This document shows positions 1 to 7,124 of a DNA stretch of 17,635 bases, piece by piece. Position 1 is the stretch's first letter. Every line of letters begins with the position of its first letter. The stretch spans positions 1 through 17,635 of the forward strand of contig JAGLGJ010000006.1 of assembly GCA_023144075.1 (NCBI GenBank). The letters are read 5' to 3'. This stretch comes from Candidatus Bathyarchaeota archaeon. Lineage in GTDB: Archaea; Thermoproteota; Bathyarchaeia; 40CM-2-53-6; RBG-13-38-9. The position numbers were made by a program, and so were the translations under genes. The notes below the pieces were generated by a model that searched no databases, was not told the origin of the DNA, and saw only the letters and a list, made by a program, of their open reading frames with translations.

Positions 1-135
1 CTCGTTGGATTGCTCTCCCATAACGAAGACACAGTTTTTTCATCAATATAGAAAACTAGGTATTTGCATGAGATTCGAATATTTTTTACAGCAGGTAGAT
101 TAAGTTAGATAAGTAATGTTTACTAGTAGAGTAAT

Positions 136-593
136 ATGATTAGACAAGGTGAAAAGCCCCCTGATTTTACTTTAGATTCAGATGATGGTAAGAAGATCTC
201 TCTGAGTGATTTCCGAGGAAAGAATATAGTACTATATTTCTACCCAAAAGATGGAACTCCAGGTTGCACTCAAGAGGCTATCGAATTTCAAAATCTAAAT
301 AGAAAATTTGGGAATATAAATACTGTAATATTAGGGATTAGCAAGGACAGCATGGAATCTCATCGAAAATTTAAGGAAAAAAACAATTTACACTTTTGAG
401 TGATCCAAAAGCGAAAGTTCAAAAATTATATTACATTTGGAAAGAGAAGAGCCTGTATGGTAAGAAGTTTATGGGTAATGAGCGAAGTACTTTTCTAATC
501 AATGAAAAAGGTCTCGTAGAAAAAATTTATAGAAAAGTAAAGATGAAAGGCCATGCAGAGGCTTGTCTTCTAGAGTTAAAACCAAGTAAATAA
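136..593 (+). CDS. bcp: Bcp/PrxQ-type peroxiredoxin, interrupted by a one-base frameshift
   Basis: Thiol peroxidase that reduces H2O2 and organic hydroperoxides with thioredoxin-type donors. The first segment (136-399) carries the thioredoxin-fold start and the peroxidatic site TPGCT with Cys44. The second segment (starting in another frame near 396) carries LSDPKAKV, YGKKFMG and RSTFLI, which are the normal C-terminal half of the family. The frames meet at a run of four T at about 394-397. One extra T would read H-F-L-S-D straight through and give about 152 residues, the usual length. The resolving Cys that many PrxQ proteins have five residues after the peroxidatic one is Ile here, so this looks like a 1-Cys form. 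It is monocistronic, with T-rich sequence following the stop. Family assignment is firm. Whether the frameshift is real or a sequence error cannot be told from one sequence. Confidence 0.9.
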
Positions 594-609
594 TAGATTA
601 TGTTTGCTC

Positions 610-616
610 TTTTTTT
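610..616 (+). terminator. T-run terminator after the peroxiredoxin
   Basis: Seven T residues within a pyrimidine-rich stretch, 17 bases after the peroxiredoxin stop. Archaeal RNA polymerase terminates at such T-runs without needing a hairpin. A second T7 run at 683-689 could act as a backup. Confidence 0.45.
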
Positions 617-731
617 ATTGAAGAGATTTTCAAATATCCGAATTGGTTTTCGTTAATTCTTGAAATTTCATAGTTGAAGTGCTTTTTTTACGATATTGAG
701 TGGCTCTAAGTCTAAGAAATTGTATTGCTAA

Positions 732-748
732 CATTAATCGAATTAATG
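732..748. promoter_or_regulatory. Operator-like inverted repeat upstream of the metalloprotease
   Basis: A perfect 7-bp inverted repeat, CATTAAT and ATTAATG, separated by CGA. It lies about 95 bases before the metalloprotease start, in an otherwise gene-free 249-bp stretch. The shape fits a dimeric helix-turn-helix regulator site. A related core, TTAATCGATTAA, occurs before uvrB at 4961-4972. No regulator gene is in the window, so the role is inferred. Confidence 0.3.
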
Positions 749-842
749 AAAACAACTTAAGTTAACGGATTTCAAGCGTTTAATCACTATAGTACACCAT
801 TTCCTAACAATAGGGAAAGTACAAAGCTTTCAGGGGAAAAAA

Positions 843-1991
843 TTGTCAAAAGTCTTGAAAACTGGAATACTGTTATCCATTTTATTAATACAATTTCCCC
901 TAATTATTCCAAATATTATCCCTGCCGTTCTCGCAACTTCAAATGATGATTCTAGTCAGACCATGGGTGAACAATCAATCATTGTCTTGCTAGTGGAGTT
1001 CAAGGACCTTCAACACAAGAAGAGCAAGAAAGAAATTTCAAAAGTTATCCTTGAAAATTTGAATAAATACGTTACAGAAATATCTTATAATAAAACATGG
1101 ATTACTGGTGATATTACTAACTGGATTGAACTTCCATACGAACTCTCCTTTTATGGCCGCGACTTTGCTTTAGGTGTTGATGTTGAATCAAGGAGACTCT
1201 TTTCTGATGCCGTACATGCGGTCGATGATTCGATTAATTTCAAAAAATATAAGCACGTAGTGATTGTCCATGCTGGTTATGGCCAAGAGACTTCTGGAAA
1301 ATTAAGTGATCTATGGTCTGCATATTATATTTGCAGGCCGCCAGTGTATGCAGATGGACTGATTTTAACGAAAGTAACGGTTGTCCCTGAAGATCAAGCT
1401 GAAGGTAAGAATACTTTGGGAGTCTACGCTCATGAATTTATGCACAGCCTCGGATTACCTGATCTGTATCCAGCTAAAGGATTGAAAAAGAAACATTTGG
1501 ATATGTACGATGTAATGGATGGAGGATTCAAGAACGGTAAATCTCCAGGCGGATCCAGTCCATCACATCCAGGCGCATGGAGCAAACTTCTACTGGAATG
1601 GCCAGTGAAGACCAGAATGATATATCCTGGCTCTATAGAAAATGTCACAATATGGCCTTTAGAAGATAAGTCAGACAAAATTCAAGCAGTAATTCTTCCA
1701 TCATCAAATGGTCGATACTATTTGGTGGAAGTTCGACAAAAATCTGGATTTGACAAGTATCTTCCTGAGTCAGGAGTACTCATAACATTAGTGAATGAAA
1801 AGCTGCCACCGCAATCTGGTATGGTTAGAGTTATCGATGCTAACCCATCTACATTGGATTTGACAGATACTACATTCCAAGTTGGTGAAACTTACCAAGA
1901 TTCATCAAAACTGATTAAGATTTCAATAATATCTGGAAGTGAAGGATTTACGATTCTTGTTGATAGACGGCTTTCTCAGGATGTTTCCTAA
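843..1991 (+). CDS. Exported zinc metalloprotease, M6 (immune inhibitor A)-like
   Basis: Probable secreted or surface zinc endopeptidase. Residues 1-32 are a signal peptide or N-terminal anchor: a basic start, then a long hydrophobic stretch ending near AVLATS. The catalytic motif HEFMH lies at residues 197-201 and is followed by SLGLPDLY, the pattern typical of M6-family proteases (HExxH...GxPDLYD). A following segment with YDVMDGG fits the Met-turn region of metzincin-like folds. The last 120 residues look like a beta-rich accessory domain. The start is TTG, preceded by a GGGG Shine-Dalgarno-like stretch at about 833-836. Length is 382 residues. It is a single gene with a possible operator upstream at 732-748. 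The protease assignment is strong; the exact M6 subfamily is not certain. Confidence 0.85.
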   Translation: MSKVLKTGILLSILLIQFPLIIPNIIPAVLATSNDDSSQTMGEQSIIVLLVEFKDLQHKKSKKEISKVILENLNKYVTEISYNKTWITGDITNWIELPYELSFYGRDFALGVDVESRRLFSDAVHAVDDSINFKKYKHVVIVHAGYGQETSGKLSDLWSAYYICRPPVYADGLILTKVTVVPEDQAEGKNTLGVYAHEFMHSLGLPDLYPAKGLKKKHLDMYDVMDGGFKNGKSPGGSSPSHPGAWSKLLLEWPVKTRMIYPGSIENVTIWPLEDKSDKIQAVILPSSNGRYYLVEVRQKSGFDKYLPESGVLITLVNEKLPPQSGMVRVIDANPSTLDLTDTTFQVGETYQDSSKLIKISIISGSEGFTILVDRRLSQDVS

Positions 1992-2017
1992 GAAAGGTGG
2001 ATTTTAAAATATGTAGT

Positions 2018-2240
2018 GGTCCCGCGGGCCGGAGTTTCATAGGCAAAAACCTATTTTGAATTCGCCGAGCACTTGCTCTCCAGCGACGCTCCGGTATCCA
2101 TTGTTAGCCTGATAGGCTAGATGGCCGCACCATGGGTACAGCTCTACAGCATCTCCTCACGTTATTGACGTGATCGGAAGCTCTACCAAGCTGAGCTTAC
2201 GGGATGCTAACCGACATCTTACCGCGGGATCCGCGGGACC
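2018..2240. ncRNA. GC-rich multi-helix structured RNA, class not recognised
   Basis: A stretch of about 223 bases that is clearly richer in G+C than its flanks and has no convincing ORF. The two ends form a perfect 10-bp helix (2018-2027 with 2231-2240). Inside are CCGGAG/CTCCGG (2029-2034 with 2089-2094), which encloses hairpins at 2040-2053 and 2062-2086; a hairpin at 2098-2124 with a TAGCCT/AGGCTA stem; and AGCATC/GATGCT (2148-2153 with 2203-2208), which encloses hairpins at 2157-2173 and 2178-2198. This is the layout of a folded RNA. I found neither the SRP signature (GGAAG with AGCA in helix 8) nor the RNase P core (GAGGAAAGUC, ACAGAAA) on either strand. Strand is undecided. A TATA-like box at 2261-2270 suits minus-strand transcription starting near 2240, which fits the end of the closing helix better than any plus-strand promoter I see. 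Confidence 0.6.
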
Positions 2241-2260
2241 CCGATTTCACTCAAACATGA

Positions 2261-2270
2261 ATTCAAATAA
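2261..2270 (-). promoter_or_regulatory. TATA-like box for minus-strand transcription of the structured RNA
   Basis: On the minus strand this reads TTATTTGAAT. Its centre is about 26 bases from position 2240, where the closing helix of the RNA begins. That is the usual archaeal TATA-to-start distance. The match to consensus is moderate, so this is a weak call. Confidence 0.3.
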
Positions 2271-2317
2271 ATGTCTTACGTTATGTTCAGCCAATAACAT
2301 GCCAATGGGGAACAGAC

Positions 2318-2395
2318 TTATTCAGGGTCGAAAACTATCTGTTCCTGAATGTACGATTCTCCATCGATCTCTACTAACTTTAGATATGAAGCCAT
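2318..2395 (-). CDS. 25-residue acidic peptide ORF with strong Shine-Dalgarno
   Basis: A short ORF reading MASYLKLVEIDG and ending QIVFDPE, then TAA. It starts with ATG nine bases after a GGAGGT Shine-Dalgarno (minus strand, 2405-2410). That site overlaps the stop codon of the upstream 74-codon ORF, the arrangement expected for translational coupling. The peptide is acidic and soluble, with no membrane segment and no family I recognise. It is followed by 77 bases and then the structured RNA. It may be a genuine micropeptide, a leader peptide, or the start of a longer gene cut by a frameshift, since frameshifts occur elsewhere in this window. The ribosome-binding site is the main support. Confidence 0.4.
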   Translation of the reverse strand: MASYLKLVEIDGESYIQEQIVFDPE

Positions 2396-2402
2396 TTGAA
2401 AT

Positions 2403-2627
2403 TTACCTCCAAATTATTGGTGCCCCATAAGTTGTGCAATAATATAATGATTTAGGCTTAAAGGATCCATAATAGGCGGATGAAGTCAAAATAGGTTTTT
2501 GATATCTGTTCACGCCAAGCTGTTGAAGTGGATCATCTATTCTATAGATTCTCGGAAATCTAAGCTGTTGGTAAGGCCAGCGACTCTTTCTCCAATAGAA
2601 TGGATCATAATAGCTCATTATAGTCAC
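2403..2627 (-). CDS. Small Tyr/Trp/Arg-rich protein, unknown
   Basis: A 74-residue ORF with an unusual composition: many Tyr, Trp, Pro and Arg residues (for example SYYDPFYWRKSRWPY near the start, and GAPIIWR at the end), few acidic residues and no transmembrane segment. I do not recognise a family. A clear TATA-like box (AAATATAAAG on the minus strand, 2651-2660) is centred about 26-30 bases upstream of the first ATG, which predicts a nearly leaderless mRNA. A second ATG (position 2618) is in frame at residue 4. The stop codon overlaps the Shine-Dalgarno of the next small ORF. Codons for residues near QKPILTS contain a 20-base stretch that matches the structured RNA region in inverted orientation at 19 of 20 positions. 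It is real if the promoter and coupling are meaningful; no homologue is known to me. Confidence 0.45.
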   Translation of the reverse strand: MTIMSYYDPFYWRKSRWPYQQLRFPRIYRIDDPLQQLGVNRYQKPILTSSAYYGSFKPKSLYYCTTYGAPIIWR

Positions 2628-2650
2628 CTAATCTAACTAGATTTTCTCCT

Positions 2651-2660
2651 CTTTATATTT
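2651..2660 (-). promoter_or_regulatory. TATA-like box for the 74-codon ORF
   Basis: On the minus strand this reads AAATATAAAG, a good archaeal TATA element. It is about 26 bases upstream of position 2630, so transcription would start three or so bases before the ATG at 2627. Confidence 0.45.
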
Positions 2661-2764
2661 TTTCTATTTTGAAGATTTTAAATATGGATAAATCATCAAC
2701 CATGGATAGCTTGTGCCTTCAATTTGAAATAGTTAAATTGTCTAAATTTAGTTCTGAAACAATG

Positions 2765-2772
2765 CTTTAAAC
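2765..2772 (+). promoter_or_regulatory. TATA-like box for the OsmC-family gene
   Basis: CTTTAAAC lies about 40 bases before the probable OsmC ATG. It predicts a transcript start near 2794 and a short leader of about 15 bases. Confidence 0.35.
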
Positions 2773-2802
2773 ATCATTCCAAATCCAGTATGAGATTGTG
2801 AT

Positions 2803-3213
2803 TTGAAAATGAAGATGGCGATATCGTACTTAGAAGGCTGGCGATTCAGTTCGAAATGTAGGAATCATGAGATAATATCTGACCAGCCTACGGAAGAAGA
2901 TGGGCAAGATACGGGGATGACTCCGGTCGAGATATTCATCTCATCGATAGGATGCTGCATGGGTGTCTACGCGAAAATGTTCTGTGATCGACATAAAATT
3001 CCTATGGAAGGCATGAACATTGTTTTGGAATGGAATACGGTGAAGAACCCCTCAAGAGTTGGTGAGCTTCAAGTAAAAATTCTGTTCAAAAAAAATATTG
3101 ACCCTGAGTTTCAACAAGGTATCGTTAGAATGGTTAAACATTGTACAGTGCATAATACAATTAATAATCCACCCGTGATCAATGTTTCTATATCTGTTTC
3201 TGAATTGGATTAG
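2803..3213 (+). CDS. OsmC/Ohr-family protein
   Basis: A member of the OsmC-like fold, whose characterised members use a pair of cysteines to reduce organic hydroperoxides. The sequence shows the TPVEIFISSIGCC helix with Cys51 and Cys52, and a second conserved cysteine at Cys114 in VKHCTVHNT. Together these form the family's active-site pair. Length (about 136 residues) is normal. The longest frame opens with TTG at 2803, but the ATG at 2809 is a better start and would give MKMAISYLEG. It is convergent with hisG, whose stop is 30 bases away. OsmC is a broad family, so peroxidase activity is likely from the cysteines but not certain; it could be a YhfA-like or other thiol-handling member. Confidence 0.85.
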   Translation: MKMKMAISYLEGWRFSSKCRNHEIISDQPTEEDGQDTGMTPVEIFISSIGCCMGVYAKMFCDRHKIPMEGMNIVLEWNTVKNPSRVGELQVKILFKKNIDPEFQQGIVRMVKHCTVHNTINNPPVINVSISVSELD

Positions 3214-3242
3214 TTAATAGTAGATTTGGATAACAGTTAATT

Positions 3243-4157
3243 CTAACGTACTACTTTCTCTATTTGCAGTTCAAGAATGTCAGTGGCACCAGCACGTTTG
3301 AGTCTTGGAATCAGATTAACAATCTGGTCTTCGGCTACAGCAACCTCAACAGCATATCCGCCCTTAGGTCCATCATAAAGCTTAGAGATAGTTGGGCTTT
3401 TCATAGAGGGAAGGGCATTCATTACTCTATTCATAGAATCTTCAGTAACATTCATTTTCAGAAGTCGAAGACACTTGCCATCTCTAGCTCCTTGAATGAG
3501 TGAACACAAGCCTTCTATTTTCTCTTTCTTCCAAGAATCCTTTATACTATTTTTATTAACGATCACTCGGGCTGTTGATTCGAACAGTTTATGAATAATT
3601 GCCCAGCCGTTTTCTTTTAAAGTAGCCCCGGTTTCAGTGCAATCGACTATTAGGTCTGCAACTTCAATAAAGGTCTCCGTTGCACCGTACGAGCGTATGA
3701 ACCTATATGGCAATTTTGGTAAATGTGTGGTAAACAGATTTCTAGTAAGATTCTCGTATTCTGAAGCAACGACAATCTTTTCTTTCTTTTCCTTTTGAAT
3801 TATCTCTTCGAATTTTGAAAAAACTTTAGAACCAAGATTTTCGTCAAGTCCATGTCTTTGTGGAACCGCTGCTATGACATTGACTTTTCCAATTTTAAGA
3901 TCTGCTAATTCTTCAACGTCAGCTTTTGGCTCAAGAATCCAGTCGAGACCAGTGATGCCAAGATCATATCTGCCTTGTTCAACCAAGAGACTGATGTTTT
4001 GAGCACGATGAATCCTCAGTTCTAACTCTTGGTCTCTCGATTCAGCTCTATATGAGCGCTCACCTCTAATGATGATGTTGTATCCTGATCGGTCCAGTAG
4101 GGATTTAACAGAATTCCAAAGATGTCCTTTTGGCAGGGCCATTCTCAGAATAGACAT
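3243..4157 (-). CDS. hisG: ATP phosphoribosyltransferase, long form
   Basis: Catalyses the first step of histidine biosynthesis, joining ATP and PRPP to give phosphoribosyl-ATP. The N-terminus has the expected LPKGHLW. The segment GITGLDWI and the PRPP-binding loop near DLIVDCTETGATL are present. The last 90 residues, ending in LKRAGATDILELQIEKV, form the C-terminal histidine-binding regulatory domain. This makes it the long, HisZ-independent form (304 residues). The ATG lies about 28 bases after a TTAAACTAA element on the minus strand, so the message may be leaderless. No other his gene is in the window. Confidence 0.96.
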   Translation of the reverse strand: MSILRMALPKGHLWNSVKSLLDRSGYNIIIRGERSYRAESRDQELELRIHRAQNISLLVEQGRYDLGITGLDWILEPKADVEELADLKIGKVNVIAAVPQRHGLDENLGSKVFSKFEEIIQKEKKEKIVVASEYENLTRNLFTTHLPKLPYRFIRSYGATETFIEVADLIVDCTETGATLKENGWAIIHKLFESTARVIVNKNSIKDSWKKEKIEGLCSLIQGARDGKCLRLLKMNVTEDSMNRVMNALPSMKSPTISKLYDGPKGGYAVEVAVAEDQIVNLIPRLKRAGATDILELQIEKVVR

Positions 4158-4346
4158 ATTATGATCACGTTATGCTTCTAGATTCTTAGTTTAATCATCT
4201 ATTTATTATTTGAAGATCTTGCTTTGATTCAAAGAAGACATTGCATGTTTATATTGTAAATAGTATGGGCTTCATGATGTTATCTTGATATTGAATAGAT
4301 ATGAGTTGAACTACATAGATTGGTGTGACAATAACCATATTCAGAA

Positions 4347-4922
4347 GTGAATAGATCTTTGCCGATTGATGATTTCGAGACACATGTTATAAATGCTCTT
4401 AGAAAAAAGAAAAAAGTGAAATTACCAACAAATAATCTTGTGCGTGCCGCCGTCTTAGTTCCTCTAATGAAGAACTCAGGATATCATTCCTTACTCTTTA
4501 CAAAAAGGCAGAAAGAATTGAAAAATCATCCGGGCCAAATATCTTTTCCTGGAGGTTTGTTCGAAGAATCAGACATAGATCTAAAAGGAACTATCTTGCG
4601 AGAAGCGTGGGAAGAACTCGGTATAATAAAGAGCGATATTACTATTCTTGGAGAGTTAGACGACTACGCAAGTAGCACTGGTTATTTGATATCTCCTTTT
4701 GTTGGAACAATTCCTTATCCATATAATTTCAAAATAAACAGAAACGAAGTCAGTGACATAATAATTGCTCCTCTTGAGGAACTCAAAAGATCTCCAAAGA
4801 TTGGATATGTAATAAAGAATTCTAAACCAGATCCTGTATATTATTATGAACTTCCTGATCATGTAGTTTGGGGAGCTACTGCTAGAATAATAAAAAATTT
4901 TATCGAAATATTGTCTAACTGA
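4347..4922 (+). CDS. Nudix hydrolase, CoA pyrophosphatase (NudL/PCD1)-like
   Basis: Hydrolyses nucleoside-diphosphate-linked substrates, probably CoA to phosphopantetheine and 3',5'-ADP. The Nudix box lies at residues 69-93: GG, then Asp76, then REAWEELGI. The preceding GQISFPGG together with an Asp-bearing box matches the NudL/YeaB subgroup (for example SFPGG...D...ALREA). Length (191) suits that group. The start is GTG. It is followed by an eight-T run at 4934-4941, then the regulatory region of uvrB. The substrate is inferred from the subgroup and is not proven; a broader nucleotide-diphosphatase role is possible. Confidence 0.87.
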   Translation: MNRSLPIDDFETHVINALRKKKKVKLPTNNLVRAAVLVPLMKNSGYHSLLFTKRQKELKNHPGQISFPGGLFEESDIDLKGTILREAWEELGIIKSDITILGELDDYASSTGYLISPFVGTIPYPYNFKINRNEVSDIIIAPLEELKRSPKIGYVIKNSKPDPVYYYELPDHVVWGATARIIKNFIEILSN

Positions 4923-4933
4923 AATGAAAATTA

Positions 4934-4941
4934 TTTTTTTT
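4934..4941 (+). terminator. T-run terminator after the Nudix gene
   Basis: Eight consecutive T residues 12 bases after the Nudix stop codon, typical of archaeal termination. Confidence 0.45.
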
Positions 4942-4960
4942 AAGAGTATTAATGTATATT

Positions 4961-5031
4961 TTAATCGATTAATCATAAGGAGATATGTTAATATCCATCG
5001 ACTCGGACTCGAGTTTAATAAATCGATTTAT
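4961..5031. promoter_or_regulatory. Cluster of TCGA-centred palindromes upstream of uvrB
   Basis: Three perfect palindromes sit within 71 bases: TTAATCGATTAA (4961-4972), ACTCGAGT (5007-5014) and ATAAATCGATTTAT (5018-5031). The first and last are 58 bp apart centre to centre and share the core ATCGAT. All lie 95-166 bases before the uvrB ATG. They look like operator sites for a dimeric repressor or activator. Which protein binds is unknown, and palindromes this AT-rich can arise by chance. Confidence 0.35.
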
Positions 5032-5126
5032 CAAATAAATAACAAAATTATGCATATAGTGAACACATCACCTAGTATTTTCACGTCGATTTATACGTAT
5101 GTCTTTCCAATGAGGGTCTTACCCAA

Positions 5127-7124
5127 ATGGTCATTGAAAAAAGTTTCAAGCTTGTTACCGATTATAACCCCAAGGGAGATCAACCCAGAGCTATTAGGAT
5201 GTTATCTGAAGGTGTAAATCAAGGACTGGAAAGACAAACATTAAACGGAGCTACAGGGACAGGAAAAACCTTTGTTATAGCACATTTGATACTGAACACT
5301 CAAAGGCCGACACTTGTCATATCTCATAATAAAACTTTAGCGGCACAACTCTATACAGAATTTAAAACTTTTTTCCCCGAAAACGCTGTAGAATATTTTG
5401 TAAGCTATTATGATTATTACCAGCCTGAAGCTTATGTTCCAAAAACTGATACCTACATCGCTAAAGAGACATCGATTAACGAGGAGATCGATAGGCTTAG
5501 ACATTCATCAACACAGTCGCTTTTATCACGAAAAGACGTAATAGTCGTTGCAAGTTCATCATGTCTATATGGATTGGGGTCTCCACAAGAATATCTAAAA
5601 ACCGTATTACGGCTTCATAAAAACCAAATAATTGGACGAAATGAAATCCTAAAAAAACTAGTAGATATGCAATATGAACGAAATGACACGGCACTAAGTA
5701 GAGGGCGCTTCAGGGCTAGAGGAAATGTAATCGAAGTCTGCCCAATCAATCAAGAGACAGTATTAAGATTTTTACTTAATGAAGATAATATAGAGGAGAT
5801 TCTTGAGCTTGACCCAATTACAGGAATTGAGAAAGGATTCAAGGAATCTGCATTCATTTTTCCAGCTAAACATTTTGTAACCCCCAAAGATGAACTTGCA
5901 ACGGCAATCAAATCAATCAAATCTGAGCTTCAAGTAAGATTGGAAGAATTAAATGCTGAAGATAAGCTACTTGAAGCACAACGGCTTGAGCAGAGAACCA
6001 AATATGACTTGGAAATGATAGAGCAGATCGGATACTGTTCTGGGATCGAGAATTATTCTAGACACTTTGATGGACGTGAAGAAGGAGAACCTCCTCACAC
6101 TTTACTCGATTATTTCCCTAAAGATTTCTTAACAATAATAGATGAGTCTCATGTTACTATACCTCAACTGGAGGGTATGTATGGTGGCGATACTTCTAGA
6201 AAGGAGACTTTGATTGATCATGGGTTCAGACTAAAATCAGCTAAAGATAATAGGCCATTATCCTTCAAGGAACTCAATGCAAAGATTGGCCTAGTCATAT
6301 ACATGTCTGCCACACCTTCATCATATGAAATCAAGATCAGCAAACGAATAGTTGAACAGATCATTAGACCAACTGGACTCGTGGATCCTGAAGTAATAGT
6401 CAGACCAGCAAAAGGTCAAGTTCAAAACCTCATTAATGAGATTAAAAATCGAATACAGAAGAAAGAGAAATGTCTGGTCACGACACTGACGAAAAAGATG
6501 GCTGAAAACCTATCTGAATTTCTACAAGAGACCGGTATAAACGTACATTATTTACATTCTGAGATTGACACTCTTGACAGAGTTGAAATTCTCAAAGATC
6601 TTCGCCTAGGTGTATATGATGCTATTATTGGCGTCAACCTTCTTAGAGAAGGACTTGACCTCCCAGAAGTATCACTTGTTGCCATTCTAGATGCTGATAG
6701 TGAAGGTTTTCTCCGCTCTGGGACTTCCTTAATACAGACTATTGGTCGAGCCTCCAGAAATGCATCTGGCCAAGTAATCATGTATGCAGATACTATGACT
6801 GGATCTATGAGAAAAGCTATAGATGAGACTCAGCGGAGGCGTGCGATCCAGTTGGAATATAATCGAAAATATGGTATCGTCCCCGAGACAATAAGAAAAG
6901 AAGTTAAGACAATATTGGCAATGTCAATGCAACGCGAGCCAACTAATTTAATCACTCAAAGATTGAGTGCTCCCAAGAAAAAGTATAGATCAAGACACGA
7001 GCTCTCAGCCATAATAGCAGGATTAGAGGAAGAGATGTTCGAGTCAGCGAGAAAATTAGAATTTGAAAAAGCCGCTATGATAAGAGATCAAATTCGAATA
7101 CTTCAAAGTGGTGAAAAGGCTTAA
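5127..7124 (+). CDS. uvrB: UvrABC excinuclease subunit B
   Basis: The damage-verifying helicase-like subunit of nucleotide excision repair. UvrA loads it on DNA and it then recruits UvrC. Walker A is GATGTGKT at residues 41-48. The beta-hairpin that clamps DNA is seen in FVSYYDYYQPEAYVPKTDTY. The helicase motif II region reads IIDESHVT, and motif VI reads QTIGRASRNA. The C-terminal UVR motif (GLEEEMFESARKLEFEKAA), which contacts UvrC, is present. Length (665) is normal. The ATG at 5127 gives MVIEKSFKLVTDYNP, the expected N-terminus. The 3' end overlaps or abuts uvrA, so the two are co-transcribed. uvrC is not in the window. Confidence 0.98.
   Translation: MVIEKSFKLVTDYNPKGDQPRAIRMLSEGVNQGLERQTLNGATGTGKTFVIAHLILNTQRPTLVISHNKTLAAQLYTEFKTFFPENAVEYFVSYYDYYQPEAYVPKTDTYIAKETSINEEIDRLRHSSTQSLLSRKDVIVVASSSCLYGLGSPQEYLKTVLRLHKNQIIGRNEILKKLVDMQYERNDTALSRGRFRARGNVIEVCPINQETVLRFLLNEDNIEEILELDPITGIEKGFKESAFIFPAKHFVTPKDELATAIKSIKSELQVRLEELNAEDKLLEAQRLEQRTKYDLEMIEQIGYCSGIENYSRHFDGREEGEPPHTLLDYFPKDFLTIIDESHVTIPQLEGMYGGDTSRKETLIDHGFRLKSAKDNRPLSFKELNAKIGLVIYMSATPSSYEIKISKRIVEQIIRPTGLVDPEVIVRPAKGQVQNLINEIKNRIQKKEKCLVTTLTKKMAENLSEFLQETGINVHYLHSEIDTLDRVEILKDLRLGVYDAIIGVNLLREGLDLPEVSLVAILDADSEGFLRSGTSLIQTIGRASRNASGQVIMYADTMTGSMRKAIDETQRRRAIQLEYNRKYGIVPETIRKEVKTILAMSMQREPTNLITQRLSAPKKKYRSRHELSAIIAGLEEEMFESARKLEFEKAAMIRDQIRILQSGEKA

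Noticed and set aside
1..43. Minus-strand ATGs at 21 and 43 that read off the left edge, with a TATA-like element at about 45-56
   Set aside because: The TATA-to-ATG distance fits a leaderless gene starting at 21, but only seven codons are visible, so no coding call can be supported.
2140..2210. A minus-strand tRNA, because GCTCAGCTTGGTAGAGC looks like a D arm
   Set aside because: The remainder has no matching anticodon or T arm; the local hairpins (CACGT/ACGTG, AAGCTC/GAGCTT) belong to the larger RNA fold.
2018..2240. A mobile element, because the ends are 10-bp inverted repeats
   Set aside because: No target-site duplication flanks the repeats, there is no transposase, and the internal nested helices are better explained by a folded RNA.
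2170..2430. An 86-codon plus-strand ORF across the structured RNA
   Set aside because: It runs antisense to the small ORFs and through RNA helices, with no ribosome site and no family-like sequence.
4924..5217. A 97-codon plus-strand ORF in the uvrB leader
   Set aside because: It is Ile/Asn/Tyr-rich as expected of AT-rich spacer, overlaps the first 90 bases of uvrB in another frame, and has no ribosome site.
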